Assembly (NCBI RefSeq): GCF_002980555.1
Contig: NZ_PVBT01000004.1
Location: 62,001-126,000 of the forward strand
Source: Phyllobacterium myrsinacearum
Lineage (GTDB): Bacteria; Pseudomonadota; Alphaproteobacteria; Rhizobiales; Rhizobiaceae
Reading direction: 5' to 3'
DNA length: 64,000 nucleotides
Shown piece after piece: positions 63,259-64,000 of this stretch (positions are counted from its first letter, which is position 1; each line of letters begins with the position of its first letter). The notes under the pieces were generated by a model, which was given only the letters and a program-made list of their open reading frames with translations, did no database searches and was not told where the DNA came from. Position numbers and translations under genes: made by a program.

Positions 63259-63999
63259 TTACCAGGCAGCCATGGGACGGGTCATTAACTGCCCCATTTC
63301 CGGTCGCGGCTGGTTTTCACCGCACAGGCGCAATGTTGCCCATGCGGTGGCGAGATTGCTCGTAACGACAGGCTTGCCGGTTGCCGCTTCAATCTGCGGT
63401 ACGGCAATGGCGGCGCGCAATGCAGTGCAGGATATGAACAGAGCGTCGCAATCGGGCGCCATTGCTTCGGTTGCTGCAGCCACAAGCGATGCTTGTGTCA
63501 CCCGTGCCATTTCCCGGTCGTCTTCAAGGCCGAAACAGGTGAAGCGTGCGATATCAAAACCTTTGGTCTGGAAGTAAGCCAGCATCGGCATACTGGTCTC
63601 GACGGTATAGGGCGTCAGCACACTGATACGCCGGGCGCCGAAGGCATTGAGGCCCCGAACGGCGGCGAGCGGCGGTGTGATGACCGGTACGCCCGGTTTG
63701 GCGGTTTTGATCGCGGCCTCAACCGCATCGTCGCCGATAACCACTGATGCGGAAGTGCAGGAATAGCAGATCGCATCGAGATTTTCGTCGGGCAGGATCA
63801 AGCCGGCACCAACCGTTAGTCCGGGCTGCATGCGGCGCAGGTTTTCCGGCGTTGTCGGATTGGCATAGGGAATGCGCGCCGTGTAGAGCCCGATTTTCGG
63901 GCTGGCGACCATGCGTTGAAAGTCCGGTTCGGTCGTATGGTCCGTTGCGAGGATCACCAAGCCAACGCGCTTGGCGATGGGCCGGTCATCGAAGCCAAG
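63259..63999 (-). CDS. eutA: Asp/Glu racemase-like protein (ectoine utilisation), 5' end beyond window
   Basis: Partial: about 247 residues visible, reading frame open to the right edge (FDDRPIAKRVGLVILATDHTTEPDF). It is a maleate isomerase/Asp-Glu racemase-like fold with the two expected cysteines in CYSCTSASVV and FISCTALRAA. It opens the eutABCDE operon; the ehu importer and ehuR regulator normally lie upstream, so off-window. The true start is not visible. Confidence 0.88.
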   Translation of the reverse strand, partial: LGFDDRPIAKRVGLVILATDHTTEPDFQRMVASPKIGLYTARIPYANPTTPENLRRMQPGLTVGAGLILPDENLDAICYSCTSASVVIGDDAVEAAIKTAKPGVPVITPPLAAVRGLNAFGARRISVLTPYTVETSMPMLAYFQTKGFDIARFTCFGLEDDREMARVTQASLVAAATEAMAPDCDALFISCTALRAAIAVPQIEAATGKPVVTSNLATAWATLRLCGENQPRPEMGQLMTRPMAAW

Positions 64000-64000
64000 C

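Noticed and set aside
1-64000. CRISPR arrays, insertion sequences, integrases, rRNA or tRNA genes
   Set aside because: Read through on both strands; no regularly spaced repeats, transposase or integrase motifs, or RNA-gene cloverleaf were recognised.

Overview
The window looks like an accessory, catabolism-rich stretch of a GC-rich alphaproteobacterial genome. By gene repertoire it is most probably from the Hyphomicrobiales/Brucellaceae (Ochrobactrum/Brucella-like), on a secondary chromosome or megaplasmid-type region. That placement is an inference from the eutABCDE-type operon, the CueR-CopA copper module and several rhizobial-type small proteins; no rRNA, tRNA, CRISPR array, insertion sequence or replication gene was seen.

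Layout. 1-6.6 kb: sugar-acid catabolism (SDR, IlvD/Edd dehydratase, FadR-type regulator, two ACS-type MFS carriers flanking a DapA-family aldolase/dehydratase), with a 17-bp-arm inverted repeat between regulator and carrier. 6.8-14 kb: mixed housekeeping-like genes (P5C reductase homologue, DUF1275 membrane protein, Xre regulator, three tiny proteins, GNAT acetyltransferase, DUF983, spermidine-synthase-like methyltransferase fold, SulP transporter). 14-22.7 kb: a TetR/hydrolase divergent pair, a DUF2066 protein, a TetM/OtrA-like ribosome protection GTPase, an ArsR-SRPBCC/RibD-like reductase divergent pair, and an exported protein ending in a SecDF-P1-head-like domain.

22.8-30.4 kb is the most unusual part. 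Two glycine-rich, non-RTX repeat proteins lie with a PrtD-type type I secretion ABC transporter and an HlyD-type adaptor, and the set is bracketed by two related LuxR-type regulators whose receiver-like domains lack phosphorylation residues. The transporter itself has a degenerate ABC signature motif and Asp in place of the catalytic Glu. I read this as a dedicated export system for surface/matrix glycine-rich proteins and consider it the best candidate for an undescribed system.

30.6-37.3 kb is a copper-resistance module (multicopper oxidase, CopZ, CopA, CueR, an OmpA-like protein and a small exported protein). Decayed Crp/Fnr and AraC gene remnants border its left side. Two near-identical, mirror-image CueR-type promoters drive copZ and copA.

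37.7-49.9 kb (+ strand) is a long peptide-use operon: proline-iminopeptidase-like hydrolase, S9 peptidase, M20 hydrolase, a full Dpp/Opp-type ABC importer, a class-C-beta-lactamase-like hydrolase and an MmgE/PrpD protein. A LysR gene follows, then a second peptide-type ABC importer with a YtcJ-like amidohydrolase on the - strand (51.0-58.2 kb). After a lone P-loop kinase, the right end holds the - strand eutABCDE operon for ectoine/hydroxyectoine degradation, whose first gene runs off the window. The matching ehuABCD transporter is expected further right, by analogy with Sinorhizobium meliloti.
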